Shown: in pieces, positions 17,703 through 26,860 of the stretch
How the letters are laid out: every line of letters begins with the position of its first letter
Position numbering within the stretch: position 1 is the stretch's first letter
Assembly: GCA_035938175.1 (NCBI GenBank)
Contig: DASZHD010000028.1
Coordinates: 1 to 64,000 of the forward strand
DNA from: DASRDE01 sp035938175
Lineage (GTDB): Bacteria; Vulcanimicrobiota; Vulcanimicrobiia; Vulcanimicrobiales; Vulcanimicrobiaceae
Reading direction: 5' to 3'
DNA: 64,000 nucleotides
Made by a program: the position numbers and the translations under genes
The notes under the pieces: model-generated
Told to the model about the DNA's origin: nothing
The model's input: only the letters and a program-made list of their open reading frames with translations
The model's database searches: none

Positions 17703-20700
17703 ATGAACGAAAGCCGGCATCACGACGCGTGCGGCGTCGGATTTCTCGCCGATATCGGCGGCCCGGCGTCGCACGAGACCGTCGTGATAGCGCTCGGCGC
17801 CGCAGCGGCGATGGCGCATCGCGGTGCGCGCGCGGCGGATGCGCGCACGTGTGATGGAGGCGGAATTCTGTTCGAAACCCCGCGTGCGCTCGTTGCGCGC
17901 GAGTTGGAGCGCCGCGAGATTCGAGTCAGTGCGCAAGCCGTCGCGATCGCCGCCGTATTTCTTCCGACCGAATCCAGGCGTGCTGCGGCCCTGCGTCTGA
18001 CAATCGAAGCCGCCGCACGCTCTGCCGGTGCGCACCCGCTGTTCTGGCGCGTCCCGCCCGTGCGAGAAGAAGCCCTCGGACCGCACGCGTTTGCGACGCG
18101 TCCCTCGTACGAGCACCTGATCGTCGATGCGGGATCGGGAGACCGGCCTGAACGCATGCGGCGCGTGTACGATCGCATCGATCGCGCGCTGGCTGCGTAC
18201 GCCGACGATGCGGTTTGCCTGGTGAGCGCGTCCGCGACGTCGGTGGTCTACAAGGCGCTGCTCTCGTGTGCGGAGCTCGGCGAATATTTTAGCGATTTGA
18301 CGGATCCCGCCGTTCGCTCGCGCTTTGCGCTGTTTCATCAACGGTTCAGCACGAATACGGCTCCGTCGTGGCGGTTGGTGCAGCCCTTCCGCCACATCGC
18401 GCACAACGGCGAAATCAATACCATCGCCGGCAACCGGGCATGGCTGCGCGCGCGCGGCGTGGCGGTTGGTCCCGGTTCGAGCGATTCACACGACTTGAAT
18501 ATCGCGGTCGATGCGATGCTGGATGCGGGGTACGGCATCGACGATGCCGTGGACTTGTTGCTCGGCGCATCGGTGGGCGGCGACGAACGGCTGCGCGCCT
18601 ACTACGAAGCGCATCTGCCGACGATCGAACATTGGGACGGTCCCGCAGCGGTGGCGTTTTATCACGCCGGCGTGCTCGGCGCGGCGCTCGATCGCAGCGG
18701 TTTCCGTCCGCTTCGCTGGTGCCGCACGGCGAGCGGAAAGATCGTCGCGGCGTCGGAGGCGGGCGTCGCCGATTTCGGTGACGATCCGATCGTCGAGCGC
18801 GGGCGGTTGGGGCCCGGCGATCGTCTTCTCGTGCGTTTGAACGAACGCGAGGTCGTGCGGCCCGCGCAATTCCGTGAGGAGCGGCGGCAGCGGGGCGATT
18901 TTCGCGAGCGAGTGCGCCTTTGGGCGATGAACCCGAGCTCCGGCGAATCTGAACGTGCGCCGCACCCCGCCTCGGAATACGACTTGCGGCGCTTCGGATT
19001 CACGCGTGAGGACGAACGTGACGTCGTAGGGACGATGGCAAGCGGCGCCGGCGAGCCGGTCTCGTCCATGGGCGACGACGCAGCGCTCGCGTGTTTGACG
19101 CGCCTGCAGCCGCCGGCCGCATATTTGCGTCAGCGCTTCGCGCAAGTGACCAATCCGCCGATCGATTCGCTGCGGGAGCCGCAAGTCTTCAATATGCGAA
19201 CCTACGTGGGTTCGGGTGGAATTCACGGAGAGATCGCGCCGAGCGTCAGCACCGTTGCGCTGGATCACGCGATCCTGGACGAACGCAGTTTTGACGCGCT
19301 GTGTGCGGACCCGCGGCTCCAGCGGCATGACATTGCGCTGGTGCTCGGCGATGCGTCGCTGGCGCTTCGCATCGATGCCATCACGCACGAAGCCGTGGAC
19401 GCGGTGCGTTCCGGTGCAACGCTGATCGTCTTGGACGACCGCGGTCCGGGCGTTGCCGTCCCGGCCGTGCTCGCAGCGGGTGCCGTGCATCAGTCGCTCG
19501 CAAACGCCGGTTTGCGCATGCAGTCGTCGATTGTCGTTGCCGACGGCTTTGCGCGCGACGCGCATTCCATTGCAACCGCGATCTCCGCCGGTGCAAACGC
19601 GGTCTCGCCGTGGCTTGCGCTGCGCCTGGCTGCAAGCGCAGGTGAAGAAGGCGCATTTCTCGCGGCGGTCCGGTCCGGCTTGATGAAAATTATGGCGAAG
19701 CTCGGAATCTGCACGCTGCGATCCTATGTCGGCGCGCAAACCTTCGAAGCGCTCGGACTCGCGCGTGAAGTGGTCGAGCGCTGTTTTCCCGCGATGCACG
19801 CGCACGCGCCGTCCGTAGGGTTTGCCGCTCTTGAAGAAGATCTGCGGACGTGGCACGCTCAGGCGTCGGAACAGCGCGGCGCGCTGGCAGACCTGGGCCT
19901 GTTCCGGTACCGCCGGGAAGGCGTTCGACACGCGTTCGACCCGCAGGTCATCAAGCAACTGCGCGCGACGGCGATGCAAGGCGACTACGAAGCGTTTCAG
20001 GCGCTCTCCGATGCAATGGAGCGGCGCGTTCCGGTGGCGCTTCGCGATCTGCTGGAACTTCCGCAGGTCGATCGCGTCATTGATGAAGCCGGCGTCGAAA
20101 CCGAGGAATGCATCATCGCGCAATTCACTACCGCCGCGATGTCGCTGGGTGCCCTCAGCCCCGAGGCGCACGAAGCCGTTGCGCGGGCGGCAAACCTGGC
20201 GGGGGCACGAAGCAATTCCGGAGAGGGCGGCGAGCATCGCTCGCGTTTTGCGCGAGTTGAAGGCAATGCGCGCAGCGCGATCAAGCAAGTCGCGTCCGCG
20301 CGTTTCGGCGTGGGCATCAGCTACTTGGAAAGCGCTGACGAAATCGAGATCAAAATTGCGCAGGGAAGTAAACCCGGAGAAGGTGGTCAGATCCCGGCGG
20401 GCAAGGTAACGGCCGAAATTGCGGAGCTTCGCGGTGCCTCCGCCGGACAAGCGTTAATCTCGCCGCCGCCGCACCACGACATCTATTCAATAGAAGATCT
20501 CGCGCAGTTGATTTACGACTTGCGCCGCGGCGCACCGCAAGCGCGCATCGCCGTCAAACTCGTCGCGCAGGCGGGAATCGGCGCGATCGCCAGCGGCGTC
20601 GCCAAGGCAGGCGCCGACGTCATTCACATCAGCGGGCACGACGGCGGAACGGGCGCATCACCCCTGGGATCGATCAAGCACGCCGGCTTGCCGTGGGAAC

Positions 20701-21950
20701 TCGGGCTCTGTGAAGTGCACGATGCGCTGGTGTCGGGAGGTCTGCGCGAACGCGTACGGCTTCGCGTCGACGGCGGATTCAAGAACGGCCGCGACGTCAT
20801 CGTGGCCGCATTCCTGGGCGGCGATCAATTCGGTTTCGGAAGTGCGCTCCTCGTTGCCATGGGCTGCATCTATGCACGCCAATGTCATAAAAATACGTGT
20901 CCGGTCGGAATTGCGACGCAGGACGCACAGTTGCGCGCAAAATTCAAAGGAACGGCCGAGCAGGGCGCGGCGTTTTTCCGGTTCGTCGCTCGAGACGTGC
21001 GGCGGCGTTTGGCGGCCCTGGGCGTTCGATCGCTCGAGGAGGTGCGCGGACGGCGCGACCTGCTCGCGCGACGGATATTCGGCGATCCGGTCTTCGATGC
21101 GATCGACCTGAGCGCGCTGCTCGCTCCTGCGCCCGAAGAGGAAGTCCCATCCCATCGCACGCCGGGCGAACCGCCGCATGTCGACGACCGCGTAGCATTG
21201 CCGTGGCGTTCGCGCAGCGGCGCGCAGAACATCGTCACGCTGCGGCCGAAAGATCGCGCGGTCGGCGCGCGCGTGGCGTACTGGTACGTTCGGCGCCGCA
21301 TCGAAGGCTTGGACGCGCCGCCGGTAGAGCTGACGTACCGCGGGACGGCCGGGCAGAGCTTCGGCGCGTTTTTGACCGATGGAATAACCTTGGTTCTGGA
21401 CGGCGAGGCGAACGACTACGTCGGCAAGAGTATGGAAGGCGGACGGATCGTGGTGCGTGCGCCGGGCAAAGCCCACGAGCCGGCAATCGGCAATACGTGC
21501 TTCTACGGCGCGCGCGGCGGGGACGCGTTCGTCCGCGGGTCCGCGGGGGAACGGCTGTGCGTGCGCAACAGCGGCGCTCGCGTCGTCGTGGAAGGCGCGG
21601 GCGACCACGCGTGCGAGTATATGACGGCCGGTTCCGTTGCGATCCTCGGGCCCGTCGGACGAAACCTCGCAAGCGGTATGACCGGCGGTTTGCTTTTTGT
21701 TTTGGCGGACGGCAACGAAGCACCGGATTTGGGGCCTTGCGGCGTGGTGCTGACGCGTTGCAGCGAGGACGACCCCGATCTGCCGCAGCTCAGCGCGCTG
21801 CTGCGCGCGCACGTGTGGCTGACGGACTCGCCGAAGGCGCGCAATCTTCTGCGTACGCGCGCGCATGTGTCGGGCCGTTTCTGGAAGCTTGCGCCAGCGC
21901 TAGCAGATCGGCATCCCGAACCGTCCGCTTTCGTTGCGCAAAGTCGATGA
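17703..21950 (+). CDS. gltB: Glutamate synthase large subunit
   Basis: 1415 residues. It transfers the amide of glutamine to 2-oxoglutarate to make two glutamates. Domains in order: class-II glutamine amidotransferase with nucleophile Cys10 in DACGVGF (about residues 10-390); central domain (about 430-710); FMN-binding synthase domain (about 760-1130), including SNSGEGGEHRSRF, KPGEGGQIPAGKV, SGHDGGTGASP and the Fe-S motif CHKNTCPVGIATQD; and the GXGXG C-terminal domain (about 1180-1370). The start is preceded by GAGG at 17693-17696. No gltD small subunit lies in the window, so the electron donor is unknown. The last 161 bp overlap the convergent leuA gene. The leader looks regulated (hairpin at 17645-17685). 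Confidence 0.97.
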   Translation: MNESRHHDACGVGFLADIGGPASHETVVIALGAAAAMAHRGARAADARTCDGGGILFETPRALVARELERREIRVSAQAVAIAAVFLPTESRRAAALRLTIEAAARSAGAHPLFWRVPPVREEALGPHAFATRPSYEHLIVDAGSGDRPERMRRVYDRIDRALAAYADDAVCLVSASATSVVYKALLSCAELGEYFSDLTDPAVRSRFALFHQRFSTNTAPSWRLVQPFRHIAHNGEINTIAGNRAWLRARGVAVGPGSSDSHDLNIAVDAMLDAGYGIDDAVDLLLGASVGGDERLRAYYEAHLPTIEHWDGPAAVAFYHAGVLGAALDRSGFRPLRWCRTASGKIVAASEAGVADFGDDPIVERGRLGPGDRLLVRLNEREVVRPAQFREERRQRGDFRERVRLWAMNPSSGESERAPHPASEYDLRRFGFTREDERDVVGTMASGAGEPVSSMGDDAALACLTRLQPPAAYLRQRFAQVTNPPIDSLREPQVFNMRTYVGSGGIHGEIAPSVSTVALDHAILDERSFDALCADPRLQRHDIALVLGDASLALRIDAITHEAVDAVRSGATLIVLDDRGPGVAVPAVLAAGAVHQSLANAGLRMQSSIVVADGFARDAHSIATAISAGANAVSPWLALRLAASAGEEGAFLAAVRSGLMKIMAKLGICTLRSYVGAQTFEALGLAREVVERCFPAMHAHAPSVGFAALEEDLRTWHAQASEQRGALADLGLFRYRREGVRHAFDPQVIKQLRATAMQGDYEAFQALSDAMERRVPVALRDLLELPQVDRVIDEAGVETEECIIAQFTTAAMSLGALSPEAHEAVARAANLAGARSNSGEGGEHRSRFARVEGNARSAIKQVASARFGVGISYLESADEIEIKIAQGSKPGEGGQIPAGKVTAEIAELRGASAGQALISPPPHHDIYSIEDLAQLIYDLRRGAPQARIAVKLVAQAGIGAIASGVAKAGADVIHISGHDGGTGASPLGSIKHAGLPWELGLCEVHDALVSGGLRERVRLRVDGGFKNGRDVIVAAFLGGDQFGFGSALLVAMGCIYARQCHKNTCPVGIATQDAQLRAKFKGTAEQGAAFFRFVARDVRRRLAALGVRSLEEVRGRRDLLARRIFGDPVFDAIDLSALLAPAPEEEVPSHRTPGEPPHVDDRVALPWRSRSGAQNIVTLRPKDRAVGARVAYWYVRRRIEGLDAPPVELTYRGTAGQSFGAFLTDGITLVLDGEANDYVGKSMEGGRIVVRAPGKAHEPAIGNTCFYGARGGDAFVRGSAGERLCVRNSGARVVVEGAGDHACEYMTAGSVAILGPVGRNLASGMTGGLLFVLADGNEAPDLGPCGVVLTRCSEDDPDLPQLSALLRAHVWLTDSPKARNLLRTRAHVSGRFWKLAPALADRHPEPSAFVAQSR

Positions 21951-23022
21951 ACGCTTCGTAGAACCGGCGCCGGCCATCGTCATCGAATACGAGTCCGATG
22001 CGTCGCGCGCGCTCGAATACCGCGTGCCGCCCGGAGTTGCGTCCCAGCGGCAGCGCGCTTGCGGCTCCGACGCTCTTCGGGTCGACGATCTCGTACGTCG
22101 TGCGCTCTTTCAGTACGCCGTCTTGATGAATGCCCGATTCGTGCGCGAACGCATTCTGCCCGACGATGGCTTTGTTCTTTTGAACGGGCATGCGCGTTGC
22201 GCGTGAAACGGCGCGAGAGAGTTTCCCGATCGCGCCGATATCGAACCGGGTATCCGCTCCATAGCGATCGCGCCGCGTGCGCAGCGCTACCGCAACTTCC
22301 TCCAGCGCGGCGTTGCCCGCGCGTTCGCCGATCCCGTTCACGGTGCACTCCACCTGCGATGCGCCGGCCTCCACCGCGGCCAGGGCATTTGCGGTGGCCA
22401 TTCCGAGATCGTCGTGGGTGTGTACGCTGATCGCGGCGTTCTCGATGCCGCGTACGCTCCCGCGCAGGTACGATACCAGATCGCCCAACTCGAACGGCGT
22501 CGCGTACCCGACGGTGTCCGGAACGTTGATCGTGCTCGCGCCGGCCGCTATCGCTGCGGAATAGACCCTTGACAGGAAGGCACGATCGCTGCGCGTGGCG
22601 TCTTCCGCCGAAAATTCCACGTCGTCGCAGCGGTGCCGCGCGTATGCCACCATTTCGCTTACCACGCTCAATGCACGCTCTTCGCTCATGCGCAGCTTGT
22701 GGCGCAAATGTACCGGCGAGGTGGCCAGAAAGACATGAATGCGCGGCCGCTGTGCGGATTGCAATGCGCGTGCCGCGGCATCGACGTCCTGTTGAATGCA
22801 GCGCGCCAGCGCGGCAATCGTCGCGCCGCGAACCTTTTTGGCGATTTGGCTCACGCTCTCGCGAACGATCGGCGACGCCGCGGGAAACCCCGCCTCAATC
22901 ACGTCCACCCCCGAATCCGCCAGCATGCCGGCAATGCGCAATCGCGAAGCGGCCGTCATCGCCGCTCCCGGCGACTGCTCGCCGTCGCGGAGCGTCGTAT
23001 CGAAAATGCGGACCGTTTTCAC
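21790..23022 (-). CDS. leuA: 2-isopropylmalate synthase, short form
   Basis: 410 residues from GTG 23022, with AAAGGA 7 nt upstream; it overlaps the ilvE TGA as GTGA. Catalyses acetyl-CoA plus 2-oxoisovalerate to 2-isopropylmalate, the first leucine-specific step. Seen: FDTTLRDGEQSPGA (metal Asp and catalytic Arg), EAGFPAASP, SVHTHDDLGMATANALAA (metal His-x-His), NGIGERAGNAALEEV and AHESGIHQDGVLK. It ends soon after the second subdomain and lacks the usual C-terminal LeuA allosteric domain, so feedback inhibition by leucine through that domain is not expected. Homocitrate or citramalate synthase cannot be fully excluded, but the operon context (last gene of an ilv operon) supports LeuA. The 3' end overlaps gltB by 161 bp. 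Confidence 0.9.
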   Translation of the reverse strand: MKTVRIFDTTLRDGEQSPGAAMTAASRLRIAGMLADSGVDVIEAGFPAASPIVRESVSQIAKKVRGATIAALARCIQQDVDAAARALQSAQRPRIHVFLATSPVHLRHKLRMSEERALSVVSEMVAYARHRCDDVEFSAEDATRSDRAFLSRVYSAAIAAGASTINVPDTVGYATPFELGDLVSYLRGSVRGIENAAISVHTHDDLGMATANALAAVEAGASQVECTVNGIGERAGNAALEEVAVALRTRRDRYGADTRFDIGAIGKLSRAVSRATRMPVQKNKAIVGQNAFAHESGIHQDGVLKERTTYEIVDPKSVGAASALPLGRNSGRHAVFERARRIGLVFDDDGRRRFYEAFIDFAQRKRTVRDADLLALAQASRNGPTHARAYAEDCAPSASPSATRARAAAR

Positions 23023-23936
23023 GCAACATTCCTTTCGCGCAAGAACGTGCACCACGCTGCGTTCTTTGCGTCCTGTGCGCGCACGGCCGCTGCGTAAGCA
23101 TCGTAGAGTACATCGGTAACCGGACGCGCGGCGGCAAAGCGGCGATCGTCTATCCGGGCGATCGGCATCACCTCGGCCGCCGTCCCGGTAAAGAATGCTT
23201 CGTCCGCGTTTCGCACTTCGTCAATGGTCAGCGGACCGATCCGCGCCGGAATGCCGCGATCGCGCGCCAGGGCAATCACGGTGTCGCGAGTGATGCCTTC
23301 CAGGATGTCTGCGCTCGCGTCGTTCGTCTTGATTTCTCCGCCGCGCACGATGAAGAGGTTCTCGCCCGATCCCTCGGCGATTTCGCCGCGGTCGTTCAGC
23401 AAGAGCGCTTCATCGCAGCCGTGCGCCACGGCGTCTTGCAGCGCCAGAATCGAGTTCATGTAGTGGCCGCATGCCTTGACGGTGGAAGGCATGCAGCCGG
23501 AAGGGGTCTTTCTCCACGGAGAAATCCGGACGCGTGCGCCGCCCGTGGCGCCGATCAGCGATCCTTGCAGCGGTTTGAGAGCCACCAGTACGTGCGTCGG
23601 GCAGTGAAAACGCGGCGCGAGCGAAATCCCCTTTTCACCGAAGAACGCCAACGGGCGAATGTAGCCGTCGCTGAACGCGTTGGCGTTCAGCGTGGAGAAA
23701 ATCGCGTCGGCAAGGGTACGCACGTCGTACGGGATCGCTAAGCCATACGCGGCGGCGGAACGATGAAAACGCTCGAGATGATCGTGCAAGCGGAATATGG
23801 CAGTTCCGCGGTCCGTGCGGTACGCGCGAATGCCCTCGAAGACACCCGAACCGTAATGAAGTGCGTGCGTGAACGGGTGCACCGCGACGCTTTTCACATC
23901 GCGCAGCTGTCCGTCGAACCAAACGTACTCCGTCAT
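23019..23936 (-). CDS. ilvE: Branched-chain amino acid aminotransferase (class IV PLP)
   Basis: 305 residues from ATG 23936, which overlaps the ilvD TGA as ATGA; longer upstream frames read into ilvD and are rejected. Interconverts Val, Leu and Ile with their 2-oxo acids, using glutamate. Class-IV features: VWFDGQLRDVKSVAVHPFTH, HYGSGVFEGIRAY, the PLP-lysine region STVKACGHYMNSILALQDA, EGSGENLFIV and EGITRDTVIALA. Length matches bacterial IlvE (about 305). The stop overlaps the leuA start by 4 bp, so translation is coupled along the operon. Confidence 0.96.
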   Translation of the reverse strand: MTEYVWFDGQLRDVKSVAVHPFTHALHYGSGVFEGIRAYRTDRGTAIFRLHDHLERFHRSAAAYGLAIPYDVRTLADAIFSTLNANAFSDGYIRPLAFFGEKGISLAPRFHCPTHVLVALKPLQGSLIGATGGARVRISPWRKTPSGCMPSTVKACGHYMNSILALQDAVAHGCDEALLLNDRGEIAEGSGENLFIVRGGEIKTNDASADILEGITRDTVIALARDRGIPARIGPLTIDEVRNADEAFFTGTAAEVMPIARIDDRRFAAARPVTDVLYDAYAAAVRAQDAKNAAWCTFLRERNVA

Positions 23937-25606
23937 GCCGGCCTCGTGATGGCGCCGTCCGATGCGCTCGCAACGCTCGCCGCATACTTCGCAAAAACGC
24001 CCCGTTCGTATTTTGGTTTGGGTGGAGTCCATTTCGAACGCCTGTGCGCCAGTTCTGCATCGCTTACGTCCAGCTGCAGCCGCCGGTTATCGACGTCGAT
24101 GGTGATCGAATCGCCGTCATGGACGAGCGCAATCGGTCCACCGGACGCCGCTTCGGGTGCGACGTGCCCGATCATCAATCCGTGCGTTCCGCCGCTAAAG
24201 CGCCCGTCGGTGACGAGTGCGACGCGTTCGCCAAGGCCCGCGCCCACGATTGCACCGGTGACGCTCAGCATTTCGCGCATTCCCGGGCCGCCTTTCGGGC
24301 CTTCGTACGCGATCACGACCACATCGCCCGCCGCAATGCGTCCGTGCAGAACCGCATCCATTGCTCGCTCCTCGCAAGCGAATACGCGTGCGGGACCGCG
24401 ATGAAACGTGCGTTCGCCGCCCGCGATCTTCACGACGGACCCTTCCGGTGCGAGATTGCCTTTCAAAATGACGATGCCGCCGCGCGGTTTGAAGGGCCGA
24501 TCCGGCGGCGCAACGACGGACTGTCCCGGCGTCTCACAAACGCTTGCAACTGCCTCACGAAGCGTCGGTCCGGACACCGTTGCCACGTTGCCGTCGACAT
24601 AGCCGCCCTCCAACAAGCGGCGCGCAATCAGCTGCGTTCCTCCCGCGGCGTCGACATCCAGCGCCAGATACTTTCCTCCCGGGCGCAGATCCGCAACGAT
24701 CGGCGTGCGTTCGCTGACGGCGTCGAAGTCGTCGATCGTCAGCGGAACATCCGCTTCGCGCGCTATCGCCAGAAGGTGCAGCACGCTGTTGGTAGAGCCG
24801 CCCGTGCCTGCGGCTGCGGCAATTGCGTTCCTGAATGCGGCCGGTGTCAGCAGGTCGCGCGGACGCACGTCGCGCCGCAGCAGATCCATTGCGAGCTCGC
24901 CTGCGCATTCGGCCCAGTGCGCGCGCCGCGGATCGTTCGCGCCCGGCGACGCACTGCCGACCGGGGAGAGACCGAGGTACTCCAGCACGGTCGCCATCGT
25001 GTTGGCCGTGTACTGACCGCCGCATGCACCCGCTCCGGGACACGCGCGGTCTTCGATCGCTTTTAACGTCGCGTCGTCGATCTTTCCGCATGCGTGCGCG
25101 CCGATGGCTTCGAACACGTCCACGATGGTGATGTCGCGGCCGTAGTATTTGCCCGGCGCAATCGATCCTCCGTACAGAACGACGAACGGAATGTTCAGGC
25201 GCGCCGCGGCCATCGCTGCAGCCGGAATCGTTTTGTCGCAGCCGACCAGTGCGACGATCGCGTCGAATTTATACCCCCGGGCGCAGAGCTCGATCGAATC
25301 GGCGATGATCTCGCGGCTGACCAGCGACGCCTTCATGCCCTCCGTGCCCATCGTTATGCCGTCGCTGATCGCAATCGTGTTGAATTCCATCGGCGTTCCG
25401 CCCGCCGCGCGCACACCGTCCTTAGCGTACTCGGCCAGGCCGCGCAGATGGTATCCGCACGGCATCGTCTCGGTCCACGTGTTCGCAATGCCGACGATCG
25501 GCTTCGCGAGATCGTCGTCGGTGAATCCCATGGCTTTGAACATTGCGCGCGCGGCGGCACGCGATCGGCCCTGTGTGAGCGCGTGCGATCGCGGTGTGTT
25601 CAGCAT
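23933..25606 (-). CDS. ilvD: Dihydroxy-acid dehydratase
   Basis: 557 residues, full length for IlvD. Dehydrates 2,3-dihydroxy-isovalerate and 2,3-dihydroxy-3-methylvalerate to the 2-oxo acids. The Fe-S ligands are visible in MPCGYHLR, VGCDKTIPAAAM and CPGAGACGGQYTANTM; substrate and Mg sites include the C-terminal DGRFSGGTHGLMIGHVAPEA. The start overlaps the ilvC stop by 7 bp and its stop overlaps ilvE by 4 bp. It is cytoplasmic and probably oxygen-sensitive, as is usual for the family. Confidence 0.98.
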   Translation of the reverse strand: MLNTPRSHALTQGRSRAAARAMFKAMGFTDDDLAKPIVGIANTWTETMPCGYHLRGLAEYAKDGVRAAGGTPMEFNTIAISDGITMGTEGMKASLVSREIIADSIELCARGYKFDAIVALVGCDKTIPAAAMAAARLNIPFVVLYGGSIAPGKYYGRDITIVDVFEAIGAHACGKIDDATLKAIEDRACPGAGACGGQYTANTMATVLEYLGLSPVGSASPGANDPRRAHWAECAGELAMDLLRRDVRPRDLLTPAAFRNAIAAAAGTGGSTNSVLHLLAIAREADVPLTIDDFDAVSERTPIVADLRPGGKYLALDVDAAGGTQLIARRLLEGGYVDGNVATVSGPTLREAVASVCETPGQSVVAPPDRPFKPRGGIVILKGNLAPEGSVVKIAGGERTFHRGPARVFACEERAMDAVLHGRIAAGDVVVIAYEGPKGGPGMREMLSVTGAIVGAGLGERVALVTDGRFSGGTHGLMIGHVAPEAASGGPIALVHDGDSITIDVDNRRLQLDVSDAELAHRRSKWTPPKPKYERGVFAKYAASVASASDGAITRPA

Positions 25607-26646
25607 ACGCGAAACTTCAGGACGTCGTCGTCCTCGGGCGGTTCGATTTGGGTACTGGGCGGCTGCATCCAGGGCATCAATTTGCGCAGGCGCGAACCGG
25701 TTTGCTCGATGGCGTGGTCTTGCGCTTCACGCCGGAATGCGCGAAAACGCGGTTTACCTGCCGCGTGCTCGGCAACCCATTCGCGCGCGAATGCCCCGCT
25801 TTGAATTTCGGCGAGGATCTCGCGCATCGCGGTGCGTGCCTGCGGTGAAATGACGCGAACGCCGCGCGTGTAGTCGCCGAATCGCGCCGTATTGCTGATG
25901 CGATCGCGCATGCCTTCGATGCCGCCTGCGTACATCAGATCGACGATCAGCTTCATCTCGTGCAGGCACTCGAAGTACGCCATTTCGGGTGCGTACCCGG
26001 CTTCGACCAGCGTCTCGAACCCCGTGCGTACCAATGCCCCGAGGCCGCCGCAGAGCACGGCCTGTTCGCCGAACAGATCGGTTTCCGTTTCTTCACGAAA
26101 CGTCGTCTCGAGCACGCCCGCGCGCCCGCCGCCTATCGCGCATGCGTAGGCAAGTGCCACCGCGTGTGAATCGCCTGACGGATCTTGCTGCACTGCAATC
26201 AGACAGGGAACGCCGCGGCCGTGTTCGTATTCGGCGCGCACCATCGGCCCGGGCGCCTTCGGCGCCGCCATGAAGACGTTGATCGACTTCGGCGGCACGA
26301 TGGTGCCGAAATGAATTCCGAATCCGTGCGCAAATCCCAAATATGCGCCCGGCCGCAAATGTTCGACGATCGACCGCAGAAAGAGCGCCGGCTGTTCTTC
26401 GTCGGGAACCAGCAGCACGGCGACGTCCGCGCCGTGCACCGCCTGTGCGACCGGCGCGGTTTGCACGCCGTCGCGCCGCGCGATCGCCTCGGACGGTGAC
26501 CCTTCGCGCAATCCGGCCACGACCTGGTGTCCGCTGTCGCGCAAATTGAGCGCATGCGCGCGTCCTTGACTGCCGTAACCGATGACCGCGATTCGCTTAC
26601 CGTCGAGCTTGCGCGCGTCGGCGTGGCGATCGTAGAACACGTTCAT
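25600..26646 (-). CDS. ilvC: Ketol-acid reductoisomerase, class I
   Basis: 348 residues. Converts acetolactate or acetohydroxybutyrate to dihydroxy acids using NAD(P)H. The Rossmann motif is GYGSQGRAHALNL, with the cofactor loop GLREGSPSE whose Arg and Ser residues suggest NADPH. Then AHGFGIHF, APKAPGPMVRAEY, and the metal ligands in EETETDLFGEQAVLCGG and EMAYFECLHEMKLIVDLMYAGG. Size is that of class I enzymes. The ATG is 1 nt after the ilvN TAA, and AAGGAGA lies inside the end of ilvN as its ribosome-binding site. Confidence 0.97.
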   Translation of the reverse strand: MNVFYDRHADARKLDGKRIAVIGYGSQGRAHALNLRDSGHQVVAGLREGSPSEAIARRDGVQTAPVAQAVHGADVAVLLVPDEEQPALFLRSIVEHLRPGAYLGFAHGFGIHFGTIVPPKSINVFMAAPKAPGPMVRAEYEHGRGVPCLIAVQQDPSGDSHAVALAYACAIGGGRAGVLETTFREETETDLFGEQAVLCGGLGALVRTGFETLVEAGYAPEMAYFECLHEMKLIVDLMYAGGIEGMRDRISNTARFGDYTRGVRVISPQARTAMREILAEIQSGAFAREWVAEHAAGKPRFRAFRREAQDHAIEQTGSRLRKLMPWMQPPSTQIEPPEDDDVLKFRVC

Positions 26647-26647
26647 T

Positions 26648-26860
26648 TTAGGTCGTCTCCTTGTCGTAAGCGATAATCGTTTGCACGGCTGCGTCCAACC
26701 GGCGCAGCGCTTCGGCCGGCCCTGCCAAATCGATGGTCGTGAAGAACCCGCGCTCTTCCGCGTGCGCCTCGATGCGTGTGTAGCTGCATCCGAAGCGGTG
26801 CGTCAGATGAATGATGCGAGCCAGCGCGCGGCCGTCGCGCATCACGAATGCTTTGTTCAC
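26648..26860 (-). CDS. ilvN: Minimal acetolactate synthase regulatory subunit (single ACT domain)
   Basis: 70 residues from GTG 26860, overlapping the ilvB stop as GTGA. The sequence reads as one ACT domain: ALARIIHLTHRFGCSYTRIE, then a strand ending GFFTTIDLAG, then a helix EALRRLDAAVQTII. ACT domains of the IlvN/IlvH/IlvM family bind branched-chain amino acids and activate the large subunit. Most IlvN/H proteins are about 160 residues and IlvM about 87, so this is unusually short and lacks the C-terminal domain. Position directly between ilvB and ilvC strongly supports the call. Confidence 0.85.
   Translation of the reverse strand: MNKAFVMRDGRALARIIHLTHRFGCSYTRIEAHAEERGFFTTIDLAGPAEALRRLDAAVQTIIAYDKETT

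Noticed and set aside
18486..20450. 654-codon open frame antisense to gltB
   Set aside because: It is a shadow of the high-GC gltB reading frame; composition is Arg/Gln-rich with no domain or ribosome-binding site, and gltB is fully supported.
23937..24032. Upstream start for ilvE at 24032
   Set aside because: Would overlap ilvD by about 100 bp and add 32 residues absent from the family; ATG 23936 gives the normal length and an ATGA junction.
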